DNA from: Noviherbaspirillum malthae
GTDB lineage: Bacteria; Pseudomonadota; Gammaproteobacteria; Burkholderiales; Burkholderiaceae_D
Length of the DNA: 32,606 bases
Direction: 5' to 3'
NCBI RefSeq assembly: GCF_015352985.1
Contig: NZ_JACYXF010000068.1
Span: 1-32,606 of the forward strand
The notes below the pieces were generated by a model. That model did no database searches and was not told where the DNA came from. It saw only the letters and a list, made by a program, of their open reading frames with translations. The translations under genes and the position numbers were made by a program. How positions within the stretch are numbered: position 1 is the stretch's first letter; each line of letters opens with the position of its first letter. Of the stretch, positions 14,295-21,915 are shown one piece after another.

Positions 14295-14807
14295 ATGAGT
14301 GAAAACGGTAATCATGTTCCTTCATCCACGCACCCTGACCCCATGCGCGACCGCAAAGACTGGCAGGAGTACCAGCAGGCGCTGAAAACGGTGGCGGCAG
14401 CATTGGGCACTACTGTTTTTTGCAGCCAGAAATATGATTACATGCGGGTGCAGCCTCGGTTTGATGGCTTGGGAAGAGAGCAATTCGATGCTCTTTCAAC
14501 GCTTGCGGACTTGGTTGAATTGGTTAGCGGTTTTCCCGAACGGTACTTGGAACGCCTAGAGCATCATGCGTCGCCCGTCGATACACGTTTGCGCGAAATG
14601 GTTCTTGCCGACCTGCGCGAGGCCGTGGCGAAGGCGTTGGTGTCGCGTCCCAGTGACCAATCGCTCGGGTATCTTCAGGGGAAAATCATCGCCTTCGCGC
14701 TGTCCGGCGTCATCACAAAAAGCGAGTTCCACGACTTCCACGACGAGCTGGAGCGTGTCGGGCTGTCGTCGCGCATGCCGGGATGGAATCGACATGACGA
14801 CACGTAG
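14295..14807 (+). CDS. Hypothetical protein (170 aa)
   Basis: ATG 14295 starts MSENGNHVPSSTHPDPMRDR, one base after the previous stop; AAGGTCGAG and later purines upstream offer only weak ribosome binding, so coupling is likely. The protein is mostly helical with no transmembrane segment and no motif I can name. A segment near the end, KIIAFALSGVITKSEFHDFH, has the look of a helix-turn-helix-like pair, but this is weak. It overlaps the next gene by 14 bp. It is the largest member of this accessory operon. Confidence 0.65.
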   Translation: MSENGNHVPSSTHPDPMRDRKDWQEYQQALKTVAAALGTTVFCSQKYDYMRVQPRFDGLGREQFDALSTLADLVELVSGFPERYLERLEHHASPVDTRLREMVLADLREAVAKALVSRPSDQSLGYLQGKIIAFALSGVITKSEFHDFHDELERVGLSSRMPGWNRHDDT

Positions 14808-15099
14808 CTTTGCGGAAGCAATGATTGCGGCGTTCGCTGATGTGTCGCCCGACGCTGATTTATCCGAGCGACGCGACGCGCTAAGCAATGCGTGGTTTGA
14901 CGTTTTGTGGACACCGGAATTTGCAAATGTCGTGCTGTCATCGGATCAAATGGCGATGGCGGCCAAGTATGTGACAGGTGAAATTTCGCTCGCGGAATTC
15001 CGTGCTTCACTTGCGTCATGGCCGATGTTCATTGAGCCGGACGGGCCGCTGCCGTTGCCAACGCATATTTGCCGTCGGAGGAATGATGCTGATGACTGA
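14794..15099 (+). CDS. Hypothetical protein (101 aa) with weak VbhA-like segment
   Basis: ATG 14794 lies inside the end of the upstream gene (14-bp overlap). The protein starts MTTRSFAEAMIAAFADVSPD and contains AAKYVTGEISLAEFRASL, which resembles the short helix-G-E-[IL]-S/T-L-x-E-F/L motif seen in VbhA-type antitoxins and similar small regulators. No Fic partner is adjacent, so this is only a weak hint. The C-terminus is short and basic (THICRRRNDADD). Confidence 0.6.
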   Translation: MTTRSFAEAMIAAFADVSPDADLSERRDALSNAWFDVLWTPEFANVVLSSDQMAMAAKYVTGEISLAEFRASLASWPMFIEPDGPLPLPTHICRRRNDADD

Positions 15100-15349
15100 C
15101 TGCGAACATTTTGTTGGCTTTTCGACTGTGCCGGATGCCGAGGGCTTGGTCCGCCAGAACCGCGTAGCGTCTGGGGAGTTTGCAGCTGATACGCGCGAGC
15201 TTTTCGCGGTCGCAGACTCGTATTTAAAACCCGAAGCAAAACGTCGCCCGGATGAAAACCCGCAAATGTCGGACGATGAAATTATCGGACGCTATCTGCA
15301 TAAATTTAACTATTGTCCAAACTGCGGCGAAAGATTGCTGAATGGCTGA
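15092..15349 (+). CDS. Small putative zinc-ribbon protein (85 aa)
   Basis: CGGAGGA at 15075-15081 fits the ATG at 15092 (spacing about 10), better than the two upstream in-frame ATGs at 15083 and 15086. The protein begins MTDCEHFVGFSTV and ends FNYCPNCGERLLNG. The first Cys/His pair and the terminal CPNCG could together hold a zinc ion. Small proteins of this type are common in phages and plasmids of Burkholderiales but have no known function. It overlaps the preceding and following genes by 8 bp each. Confidence 0.65.
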   Translation: MTDCEHFVGFSTVPDAEGLVRQNRVASGEFAADTRELFAVADSYLKPEAKRRPDENPQMSDDEIIGRYLHKFNYCPNCGERLLNG

Positions 15350-15527
15350 CGGAATTGATTTGTTACCGGCCGATGTGCCGCAATCCGTGCGCGAGGTTGT
15401 GCGCGGCTATGCGCCGCCCATACAGCATGCCTGGCAGGTCCGCAAACTGATCGAATTTTGGGCTGAGCCCGATGGATGTGGCAACCCGAGCCGCGTGGCA
15501 ACGACTGAGCGCGAGATTCTGCTCTGA
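15342..15527 (+). CDS. Small hypothetical protein (61 aa)
   Basis: ATG 15342 overlaps the previous gene by 8 bp and has GAAAG upstream. The sequence starts MADGIDLLPADVPQSVREVV and continues with GYAPPIQHAWQVRKLIEFWA. It is a soluble protein with no named domain. Its TGA overlaps an ATG (TGATG), but the frame that follows there is rich in Cys and Ser and looks like a shadow; the better next gene starts at 15619. Confidence 0.5.
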   Translation: MADGIDLLPADVPQSVREVVRGYAPPIQHAWQVRKLIEFWAEPDGCGNPSRVATTEREILL

Positions 15528-15618
15528 TGATCCAAAAATGGAGGACCGATTTCACGGCCCGCGACAGCCCTGCGCGCGTCTTGCGTCGCTACACTGGTAA
15601 GGCCAACCATGGAGGGCA

Positions 15619-15930
15619 ATGGACATGCTTGAAAAGTACAGCGATTCGTTGGATTACTCCGATGACCAGGTGCGGGAGCGATGGGAACGCTTTGCCGCAC
15701 TCGTGCGCCGCGATTGGGGCTGTTTCCCTCAGGTTTATACCGAGGTCCACCATTTAGATGGAGCTCACCCGCATGTCCACCTCGTCCCTGCCCCTTACAA
15801 CAGCATTCGCGGATACAAGGACCAGTTCGCGCTGCCAGATGGCGCTCCACCGCACTCAAGTGTGGTATCTGAACCTGAGCCCGCACAAGATACTGGCTGC
15901 GCTTGCAAAGACGTACGAGCAAGGCAATGA
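15619..15930 (+). CDS. Hypothetical protein (103 aa)
   Basis: ATG 15619 has GGAGGG 2-7 bases upstream, a strong though close ribosome site. The first 80 residues (MDMLEKYSDSLDYSDDQVRE, later FPQVYTEVHHLDGAHPHVHL) look like ordinary protein with an HLDGAHPHVH stretch that could bind metal. The last 30 residues overlap the next ORF in another frame and are less convincing, so a frameshift or an earlier original end is possible. The family is unknown. Confidence 0.5.
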   Translation: MDMLEKYSDSLDYSDDQVRERWERFAALVRRDWGCFPQVYTEVHHLDGAHPHVHLVPAPYNSIRGYKDQFALPDGAPPHSSVVSEPEPAQDTGCACKDVRARQ

Positions 15931-16123
15931 CGCGACGCTGCACATCACGGTGCCATCTGGCCTAGACCGCGCGCTGGCGCAAGAGATTGTGTCGCACATC
16001 ATCGACTCGGCCCCGCCCGTGGCGTACGACTTGATGTGGCGCGATCGAGGCCAGAACTGCGCCGATAAGATCCTGGAGGTGCACGTCGAGCATCCAAGCC
16101 GCTACCTCAGTGACAGTGAATAG
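15839..16123 (+). CDS. Hypothetical protein (94 aa), last gene of accessory operon
   Basis: ATG 15839 opens MALHRTQVWYLNLSPHKILA followed by ALAKTYEQGNDATLHITVPS, a regular alpha/beta pattern ending in EVHVEHPSRYLSDSE. The frame is open upstream to 15758, but the sequence there is Ser/Thr-rich and looks like a shadow. It overlaps the preceding ORF by 92 bp, which is long for bacteria, so one of the two starts or ends is probably wrong. Hairpins that could end transcription follow at 16155-16186. Confidence 0.5.
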   Translation: MALHRTQVWYLNLSPHKILAALAKTYEQGNDATLHITVPSGLDRALAQEIVSHIIDSAPPVAYDLMWRDRGQNCADKILEVHVEHPSRYLSDSE

Positions 16124-16154
16124 CGTGCTAGCCGGCGCTGATATCGCGCCGCCC

Positions 16155-16186
16155 GGCGCTGTCGGAGCGCCGCCCTAGCCTTTTTT
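16155..16186 (+). terminator. Possible terminator of the small-gene operon
   Basis: GGCGCT-GTCGG-AGCGCC (16155-16171) forms a 6-bp GC-rich stem, and a run of six T's follows at 16181-16186 after nine further bases. The gap is longer than in a textbook intrinsic terminator. Location after the last plus-strand gene and before the convergent relaxase gene supports the role. Confidence 0.45.
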
Positions 16187-16203
16187 CGGCGGTTTCCATC
16201 CCG

Positions 16204-16224
16204 ATTTGTCATCGGGTGACAAAT
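16204..16224. terminator. Hairpin between convergent genes
   Basis: ATTTGTCA-TCGGG-TGACAAAT is a perfect 8-bp stem with a 5-base loop, 15 bp beyond the stop of the minus-strand relaxase gene. It has no long T run on either side, so it may be an mRNA 3'-end stabiliser or a factor-dependent stop. Confidence 0.4.
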
Positions 16225-16238
16225 TCCCTTGCAGCAGA

Positions 16239-18764
16239 TCATAGCCTGGCACGCGGGCCGGCTTCGGCCTGAGCTGCGCGAAGTGCGTCCAATTTGTCGT
16301 TGAACTCTTTGCTCTGGAATCTAATGTTCAAGTTACGCTCAGTCGCAATGCGGACAACGCGCTCATTGAACGTGGCGTCCCCGAGGGGGTCAAACCGCCC
16401 ATTCCCGAATCGTTTTTGGGCTAATAGCAGCGCCAGCTCGATGCTGTCGTCGGACTCTTGCATAACGTAGATGGCGTTGCTCGTATCCCGCAGAATCTCA
16501 ATCCCATTCGTGTTGAAGTACGATACGTCCCCGTTGCGCCGCACCTGGTAAGACATGTCCTCCGACCGATCGATCAGGGCTACTGTGGTGCTAACACCAA
16601 CCATCACGAACGCGCCGGTCCGGGGCTTGCTGCGGCGCTCGATCTCATTGCGCTGGCGCCGCAACTCGAGTAGGGCTTCCAAATCGCCCGCTTGCGCCCG
16701 TTCCAGCAAAAAGCCTCTGTACACCGCCCGTGCCGGATCGGTCCGGTCGAGCCCGGCCAAGCGCTCGCGCGCCGCACGGATATCCGTCTGCAGCCGCCTT
16801 TCTTCCCGTGCGATCTGCATCTTCAGAATTGATCGCTGAGCCTTGAAATCCGCATAAGCCAGGCGGCGCCGGCGCAAGTTCTCCATTTCCAGCTTGTGTT
16901 GCTGGCGCAAATTGCGCAATGCATCCTTGGCCGCGCGGATGGCCGCCTGCTCAACCGGGCGTAAGTCGATCCGCTTGGCATGCCGGGCCTTTTGATAGCT
17001 GCGCCACATGGCCGGATTGGGTGGTGGCGGCGTGATCGCCGCACGCTGCTTCAGGTTTTGCAGCGTGTACACGCCTTGGAGATAGCGGGATGCCTCAGGC
17101 CAGGATTGCCGGAAATGCCTCGTCAAAAGGTCTGCTACATTCGTGTTCTGGGTCGAGTTCCTATGCCGGATCCGCGGCATGCCGTCCCGGTACTCCGATC
17201 CATCGGTAACGACGTAATCCTCCGGCCGCGCGCCGTAGTCCTTTGCCAGCTGAGCGAGCAGGAAATGCGGGTCGATCCGGCGCTTGATCTCCCGCATCAA
17301 TGCGCGCTGCCCTTCCTCAGCACTTGCCCGCGCGTCTATGTGGTCGCGTAGCAGCTGCTCGGCAAAATTGACCGCTGCCCGACCGGTCCCCTCATTGATT
17401 ATTCGTCCGGTTCGCCCGGCATCTGGTGCGAATCGCACTGCTCCATCGGGATCGGTGCGTCCCGGTCGTCCCACGTCACTACCAGCATGTCCTTGCAAAA
17501 GGCCCTCACCCCCTCCGGTGTCGCTGACCAAACGGCGTGTATGCATGCTTGGCATAGTGTGAATACTTGCGGTCGACGCTCCACTGGCAAATTTCGCAAG
17601 GTGCGACTTGTCAGCGGCAGCTCGGGCGGATGCGCCGGCCCCAGCGGATGCGGTATCTGCGCGGGCGTGGATTCCGGCGTTTTGGTCGGCGCGCTGGCGC
17701 CGGCGTCCTCTTGTGTCGGTTTGTCCATAGGTCTCCCCTTTGTCGTACTTGCGATAGAACTCTTGCTCCAGATGCCCCAACAACACCATTTTGGTTTCGT
17801 TATCGGCGGCCTTGTATTCGGCGTATTCCTTCTTGCGCCCGCTGTTGAGCAGCTTGACCTCGCGCGAGCGGCGCAGCACCCAATCTTCCACGAGGTCATC
17901 GAGGTCATCGCTGGACCTCTTACCCACGCCAACCTTGCCGGCAGGCTTGCTGTCGAACTTAGGCGTCGCGCCCATGCAGTCGCGGAAAATCCCTGAGCTC
18001 AAATTGACCCATTTATCGAACCCCGGCGGCTTGACGGCGACATACTCCCGTTCCGGCCCCTTGCCTGGGTTGCGGACCCGGACCTCACCGTATTCCTTCG
18101 CCAGTGCAACCAAGCCTTTTTTGTCGGTGATCTGGCGCTCGATGACCGCCGCTTCCAGCACTGCCTTGACCTTCTTGTAAGAGCCTTTTTCAAACTCGGT
18201 GACGCGATCGCGCCCGATGATATCGGCCTTGGTCGTGGAATCGCTGCGGGGCCGGTCCTTCGGTGACACCAGGTTGTAATCGCGGTTGATCGCTTCCTGC
18301 AGCGCATCGAGCCAGATGGTGTTTTGCAGCACGCGGCCCATCGGGTTGAGCGCCTTGCCCGAAATCAGGTTGATGTTCGGTATAACCAGGTGAAAGTGAT
18401 CCGAGCGATCCACATGCTCGCCCGTTTCCTCATGGGTGTACGACTTGATCTTGGCGTAGTGCGCCTCGGCATAAAATGCAAATTCGTCAGGCCGGAAAGC
18501 GGCCATTAACTCCGCAACGTACCGGTCCACGATCGATTTCATGGTTTCTTGGGGCAGGTCCTTCTCGCTGAATGATCCGGTCAGATGTATATAACGCTCC
18601 CCGTTGTGTTCGATCGACTTGATGAGCTTGCGCGTCGCTTCCATGTCGCCGGCCAGGACGACCCGCTCATCGAGTTCGTTCCTTGTGTACGGCCTGCCAG
18701 CTTTTTTGCCGTGTTCGAGGTACTCGATGATCCCGTCGTCTCCACCGCCCTGGCGGATGATCAA
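16239..18764 (-). CDS. HUH-type conjugative relaxase (MobA/MOBP-like) with C-terminal LPD7-like domain
   Basis: This 841-residue relaxase nicks oriT and pilots the strand during plasmid transfer. The N-terminal relaxase domain (about 1-150) contains a candidate catalytic tyrosine (Tyr15 in DGIIEYL) and the metal-binding HUH signature DHFHLVIPNIN (His123, His125), with His102 upstream. A low-complexity Ala/Gly/Arg-rich linker follows at about 350-460. A long coiled coil lies around 580-690 (IDLRPVEQAAIRAAKDALRN to RLAGL). The end (about 700-835, VALIDRSEDMSYQVRRNGDV to FNERVVRIATE) resembles the LPD7 domain found on many plasmid relaxases. The start is TTG, overlapping the MobC stop as TTGA, with CGAGG upstream. 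Confidence 0.88.
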   Translation of the reverse strand: MIIRQGGGDDGIIEYLEHGKKAGRPYTRNELDERVVLAGDMEATRKLIKSIEHNGERYIHLTGSFSEKDLPQETMKSIVDRYVAELMAAFRPDEFAFYAEAHYAKIKSYTHEETGEHVDRSDHFHLVIPNINLISGKALNPMGRVLQNTIWLDALQEAINRDYNLVSPKDRPRSDSTTKADIIGRDRVTEFEKGSYKKVKAVLEAAVIERQITDKKGLVALAKEYGEVRVRNPGKGPEREYVAVKPPGFDKWVNLSSGIFRDCMGATPKFDSKPAGKVGVGKRSSDDLDDLVEDWVLRRSREVKLLNSGRKKEYAEYKAADNETKMVLLGHLEQEFYRKYDKGETYGQTDTRGRRRQRADQNAGIHARADTASAGAGASARAAADKSHLAKFASGASTASIHTMPSMHTRRLVSDTGGGEGLLQGHAGSDVGRPGRTDPDGAVRFAPDAGRTGRIINEGTGRAAVNFAEQLLRDHIDARASAEEGQRALMREIKRRIDPHFLLAQLAKDYGARPEDYVVTDGSEYRDGMPRIRHRNSTQNTNVADLLTRHFRQSWPEASRYLQGVYTLQNLKQRAAITPPPPNPAMWRSYQKARHAKRIDLRPVEQAAIRAAKDALRNLRQQHKLEMENLRRRRLAYADFKAQRSILKMQIAREERRLQTDIRAARERLAGLDRTDPARAVYRGFLLERAQAGDLEALLELRRQRNEIERRSKPRTGAFVMVGVSTTVALIDRSEDMSYQVRRNGDVSYFNTNGIEILRDTSNAIYVMQESDDSIELALLLAQKRFGNGRFDPLGDATFNERVVRIATERNLNIRFQSKEFNDKLDALRAAQAEAGPRARL

Positions 18765-19165
18765 GGCGGCAGCCTCGATACCATGACGCGGTTAAGAATC
18801 GCCAGCTGCTCCGCGACCGCCGCATATGTCTTGTCCGAGCAGCGGTCGTTCAGATGGTCGAAGTGGACCCTTTTTGCGATTTGGTTTGTGTTATTGGACA
18901 CCGACGCATAAAGCCGATGCATGTCCCTGGTGAGCACCTTCATTTTCGCCGGCACGGGTGATGGCGGCTTGATGATGACCTGCCCTTTGTCGAACGCGGC
19001 CTGTAGCGTTTCGCGAACGAAGCGCGATGCGGACATGCCGCCGGCCTTACATGCGGCCATGACTTTATCGTGCAGCGGCTTAGGCAAGCGGCACGCTACA
19101 ACCGACGATGGGTCGTCAATCTCGAAGTCGCTTGGGCCGGCATAGTACGGGTCATGCGGTTTCAT
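18761..19165 (-). CDS. MobC-like mobilisation/relaxosome accessory protein
   Basis: I choose ATG 19165 because GGAGG lies exactly 5 bases upstream; the frame is open to a TTG at 19276, but that would place a long inverted repeat inside the gene. The resulting 134 residues carry a ribbon-helix-helix-like DNA-binding segment (VVACRLPKPLHDKVMAACK) and the MobC motif SNNTNQIAKRV, seen in relaxosome proteins that bind oriT and help the relaxase open the strands. Overlap with the relaxase gene indicates translational coupling. Confidence 0.82.
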   Translation of the reverse strand: MKPHDPYYAGPSDFEIDDPSSVVACRLPKPLHDKVMAACKAGGMSASRFVRETLQAAFDKGQVIIKPPSPVPAKMKVLTRDMHRLYASVSNNTNQIAKRVHFDHLNDRCSDKTYAAVAEQLAILNRVMVSRLPP

Positions 19166-19221
19166 CGATGCCTCCATCGAAGAAAGGATACGTGCGTCAG
19201 CACGGGCGGGTTTGGGAGTTT

Positions 19222-19281
19222 CTAAGAGGGGCCCGCCCCTCTTAGGCACAAATTTGGAAATGTTGGCGTTAGCCAACGTTT
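19222..19281. other. Candidate oriT / mobC operator with two inverted repeats
   Basis: Two strong inverted repeats lie just upstream of mobC. CTAAGAGGGGC (19222-19232) pairs perfectly with GCCCCTCTTAG (19235-19245). A 10-bp repeat with one mismatch, AAATGTTGGC and GCCAACGTTT, lies at 19258-19281 around GTTA. oriT regions of mobilisable plasmids usually lie beside the mob genes and contain such repeats next to the nic site. Further short hairpins follow toward 19410 (GGCTT-CGAA-AAGCC, GTCAC-GGGG-GTGAC). The nick site itself cannot be fixed from this sequence alone. Confidence 0.6.
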
Positions 19282-19620
19282 ACAAATTCGTCGTGCCTGT
19301 CTTTCCTCGTTTCTTAGCTGCTGGGAAATATCTTAGCGTTCCGGGCATCGTATGGGCTTCGAAAAGCCTTGCAAACACCTTGCCGTCACGGGGGTGACTG
19401 TGCGCGGGTGCCATTGACCTGGCGTTTGGCACATGGTGCATCCTCGCAGCTTGACACCGCGACGGCCAACTCGCGGACGCCTCGGCGCCGCTAAACGCAT
19501 TTATAGCGACTGGCGCGCTTATGGCGCCGGCTGGCGTGGTCCCAACACCGCACGGCGCGTTGCTTGCGTTTTCAGAAAAACAGGATAAAACCATTGCATC
19601 ACTTTACGAAGGGACCGCAC

Positions 19621-20076
19621 ATGCGAAACGGAATGAGCGCCGGCGGAATGCGCGCGAAACTAAGATATATGTTCGGTGAGTGCATCGGCCATCCGGTCGA
19701 GCGTCTGAACATCAGCCATTTCCATGACATCCAAGCGATTCTCCATACCTTTAACATTCCAGCGATGGCGATCAAGCTGGATCGCCCCGCTGGCAGCAAC
19801 TGCAACCGGGTGATTCATGCGTGCGCGACGACTATGGGCGTTCCGGATACCTCGCATGTCGCTGCGCCTGGCCATGCTGTGTATGTAATCGTGGGAACGA
19901 ACGTCGAGCCAGAAGAAATTGTCCGCATGCTGACCGACGCCGAAGTATGGCCGAGCGCCCCGCTACCGTCGCACCAGGCGCATCAAATGAGCCCGGACGC
20001 TTTTAAGGAACTGGTACGCGAAGCTTTCAAGGACCAACCGCCGCCAATGGCGCAATACCAGTATGGACTGTTTTAA
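19621..20076 (+). CDS. Hypothetical protein (151 aa)
   Basis: ATG 19621 has GAAGGGA 7 bases upstream. The protein starts MRNGMSAGGMRAKLRYMFGE and contains a regular alpha/beta core (AIKLDRPAGSNCNRVIHACA, later HAVYVIVGTNVEPEEIVRML) ending MAQYQYGLF. It has no signal peptide or membrane segment. It is divergent from the mob genes across the presumed oriT, the position where early transferred genes are often placed. I do not recognise the family. Confidence 0.65.
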   Translation: MRNGMSAGGMRAKLRYMFGECIGHPVERLNISHFHDIQAILHTFNIPAMAIKLDRPAGSNCNRVIHACATTMGVPDTSHVAAPGHAVYVIVGTNVEPEEIVRMLTDAEVWPSAPLPSHQAHQMSPDAFKELVREAFKDQPPPMAQYQYGLF

Positions 20077-20171
20077 AACGCAATCGCTCGTATGGAGCGT
20101 CCCCGATCGCTTGGCTGGCACCCTTGGCTTCCGCGGGTCATCGGCGGGCCTAGAGGACGGGGGAATCAGAA

Positions 20172-20534
20172 ATGACGGTCGCTGAGCCGATCGGCTTCCG
20201 CCGCCAACATTGTGACGACACGCGAGTTGTCCTCGATGGCTTTGAGCGCGGCGCCGACGATATCAATACCATCGTTGACGCGCATATCTTGCCGAACGCG
20301 AATCTGGAGCCGCAGGTCTACGCGAAGCACCCGGAGACTATTCCGGACGGGCTGGGTGTTGGGATACATCGCTTTTGCGAAAGCGGCGGCGAACACGTTG
20401 TTTATCTGCGCGGCCACGATCCTAAGCTTGGCCAAGGCGAGCAGGAAGCCCCGCTACAAGGGTATTTAGCCAGTCGAGCACCCGGCTGGCGCTGGCCACT
20501 GCGTCGTCAAAGCCTGCGTGATCGCTCGATATGA
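20172..20534 (+). CDS. Hypothetical protein (120 aa)
   Basis: The plus-strand frame begins at ATG 20172 (MTVAEPIGFRRQHCDDTRVV) and includes ESGGEHVVYLRGHDPKLGQG. Codon use looks natural and the orientation agrees with neighbours on both sides. The opposite strand also has a good-looking open frame (20166-20435, from a TTG), so strand choice is not certain. The last 20 residues (APGWRWPLRRQSLRDRSI) look less protein-like and may be read-through of a frameshifted end. No function can be named. Confidence 0.45.
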   Translation: MTVAEPIGFRRQHCDDTRVVLDGFERGADDINTIVDAHILPNANLEPQVYAKHPETIPDGLGVGIHRFCESGGEHVVYLRGHDPKLGQGEQEAPLQGYLASRAPGWRWPLRRQSLRDRSI

Positions 20535-20587
20535 TCGTGTGGCAGCAAATGCGGGCCAAGCAAAAAGTATCGTCCGGCCTGACGAGA

Positions 20588-20640
20588 CCCCTCTTAGTTA
20601 TCAAATCGATAAAAAATCAGGCGCCCGCACCTGTGTATAA
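20588..20640. promoter_or_regulatory. Third copy of the oriT arm motif plus a DnaA-box-like site
   Basis: CCCCTCTTAG at 20588-20597 repeats one arm of the hairpin at 19222-19245. At 20632-20640, TGTGTATAA is the complement of TTATACACA, a good match to the DnaA box TTATNCACA. The sequence between is AT-rich (ATCGATAAAAAATCAG). It precedes a 170-bp leader without a gene. Confidence 0.35.
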
Positions 20641-20811
20641 CTTCCTGTCCGGCCCGAATGACATTTGATTAACACCGGCGCTGTCGGCTCTCATGCTTAA
20701 AATTCTCTACCCCGTTCTGAAATTCGCCACACCAGATCAAAACTTTGACTACAATAATAATGTGAGCGCATACATATCCAACGCGCATGATAACTGGAAT
20801 GAAAACAGGTA

Positions 20812-21039
20812 ATGGACGATCTGAACAAACGCATCTGCATCTCAACGATCAATCACGGCAAAATGCGAAGCGTGAAAATCGTCATCCCCGACTGGGTAGA
20901 GTTTGATGACATACCTCTCGACGTAACCAACATGCCGGCCGCTGGCGACCCGGATGGCGAGCCTGGCGAGCTGGCCAAGCTTGCCGTGTGCAACCTCACC
21001 GCCACCAGCATTCTGTTCGTCCACCTGCTGCAAAAATAG
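20812..21039 (+). CDS. Small acidic hypothetical protein (75 aa)
   Basis: ATG 20812 opens MDDLNKRICISTINHGKMRS followed by VKIVIPDWVEFDDIPLDVTN, a beta-rich small protein with a hydrophobic C-terminus (LTATSILFVHLLQK). A weak ribosome site (CAGG) lies very close to the ATG. A TTGACT hexamer at about 20744 with a weak CATACA 18 bases later could be the promoter. The next gene starts 6 bases after its stop. Function unknown. Confidence 0.55.
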   Translation: MDDLNKRICISTINHGKMRSVKIVIPDWVEFDDIPLDVTNMPAAGDPDGEPGELAKLAVCNLTATSILFVHLLQK

Positions 21040-21044
21040 GTATC

Positions 21045-21224
21045 GTGAGCGCATACTGCATCTATTGCTCGGATGCGTTCGGCATTTACCACGTCAACCA
21101 GGACGACGATCGTGACCCATACGGAATTATCGTGTTTGACGTATTCAATGGTCGTGGTGCCATCTTCGTTGGCGTACGTGTTCACGCGCTGGTGTTTGAA
21201 ACGAAATTGATTCGAAAGGTTTAA
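21045..21224 (+). CDS. Small hypothetical protein (59 aa), GTG start
   Basis: GTG 21045, with AATAGG 5 bases upstream, opens VSAYCIYCSDAFGIYHVNQD and runs through YGIIVFDVFNGRGAIFVGVR. The CIYC pair near the start could bind metal alone or in a dimer. The start codon lies in the 12-mer GTGAGCGCATAC that recurs twice elsewhere in the window. The gene sits between two others with 5-bp gaps, consistent with an operon. Confidence 0.5.
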   Translation: MSAYCIYCSDAFGIYHVNQDDDRDPYGIIVFDVFNGRGAIFVGVRVHALVFETKLIRKV

Positions 21225-21229
21225 CTGGC

Positions 21230-21439
21230 ATGTCTAAGCAACCCGCCCTATCAAGGGGGCAAGCCCGACGCTGGCGGATATCCGCGCTGTGCGCGAAGTG
21301 GGTGGCATTACTCGGACGGCGGCCGGCGCGGACCTGGGAAGCATTCGCACCCGACGACATTCTTGCGCAGTACTGCGATCTGATCCCTGTCGTTGTGTCC
21401 CCGAGTGGATCGTATGCCGAAACAGTCAGCGAACGCTAA
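21230..21439 (+). CDS. Small hypothetical protein (69 aa)
   Basis: ATG 21230 follows the previous stop by 5 bases and opens MSKQPALSRGQARRWRISAL, a basic N-terminal half, then an acidic stretch (TWEAFAPDDILAQYCDLIPV). AAAGG lies 10 bases upstream of the ATG. No domain is recognisable. The gene fits the small operon between 20812 and 22092. Confidence 0.5.
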   Translation: MSKQPALSRGQARRWRISALCAKWVALLGRRPARTWEAFAPDDILAQYCDLIPVVVSPSGSYAETVSER

Positions 21440-21464
21440 AGCAAACTGAATCTGGAGACCTCGC

Positions 21465-21902
21465 ATGTCCGAAACTGCAACCATCGACTATCCCGTTCAG
21501 GAGCAACTCTCGCCGCGTCCTACGCTGTTTCGCGCCTGTTGCCACTCCAGCGCCGCCCGACTGGAAGATCACACACCGTCTGATGAAATAGTGTTTATCG
21601 ATGCCGTGGACCGGGACGACGCGGCCCGGCGACTCACGCCGCTGCTTGGGAGCCTCTGGCATGTGCCTGTTGAAAGCATCGGGTTTTACAATCTGATGGC
21701 CGAATACGAGCTTTATGCCGACTCAGCCAACATTCGGGGCGGCGATCTTCGGCTGCTCGAAGTGGGGTACTGCGGTGCCAGAGGGCCGCTGTATCCCAGT
21801 CCTAACACTATGCCGTATATGCTTGTGCGCCCCGAGACCATCAAGCGCTTGAAACAGGCTTGGGCCACTATCCCGGCGGATGCTTGGCGCGGTGGTTTGT
21901 AG
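21465..21902 (+). CDS. Hypothetical protein (145 aa)
   Basis: ATG 21465 has CTGGAGA 7 bases upstream. The protein (MSETATIDYPVQEQLSPRPT, then RACCHSSAARLEDHTPSDEI) has regular alpha/beta segments including DEIVFIDAVDRDDAARRLTP and ends WATIPADAWRGGL. It is soluble and has no named motif. It is probably cotranscribed with the small genes before it and the membrane protein after it. Confidence 0.65.
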   Translation: MSETATIDYPVQEQLSPRPTLFRACCHSSAARLEDHTPSDEIVFIDAVDRDDAARRLTPLLGSLWHVPVESIGFYNLMAEYELYADSANIRGGDLRLLEVGYCGARGPLYPSPNTMPYMLVRPETIKRLKQAWATIPADAWRGGL

Positions 21903-21915
21903 AAGAGGGACACGG

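Noticed and set aside
15527..15757. 76-residue ORF whose ATG overlaps the previous stop
   Set aside because: The start arrangement (TGATG) is attractive, but the residues are Cys/Ser-rich and a better gene with a strong ribosome site lies in another frame from 15619.
20166..20435. 89-residue minus-strand ORF opposite the 120-aa gene
   Set aside because: It reads plausibly but starts at TTG without a ribosome site and runs against its neighbours; kept only as an alternative in the entry for 20172-20534.
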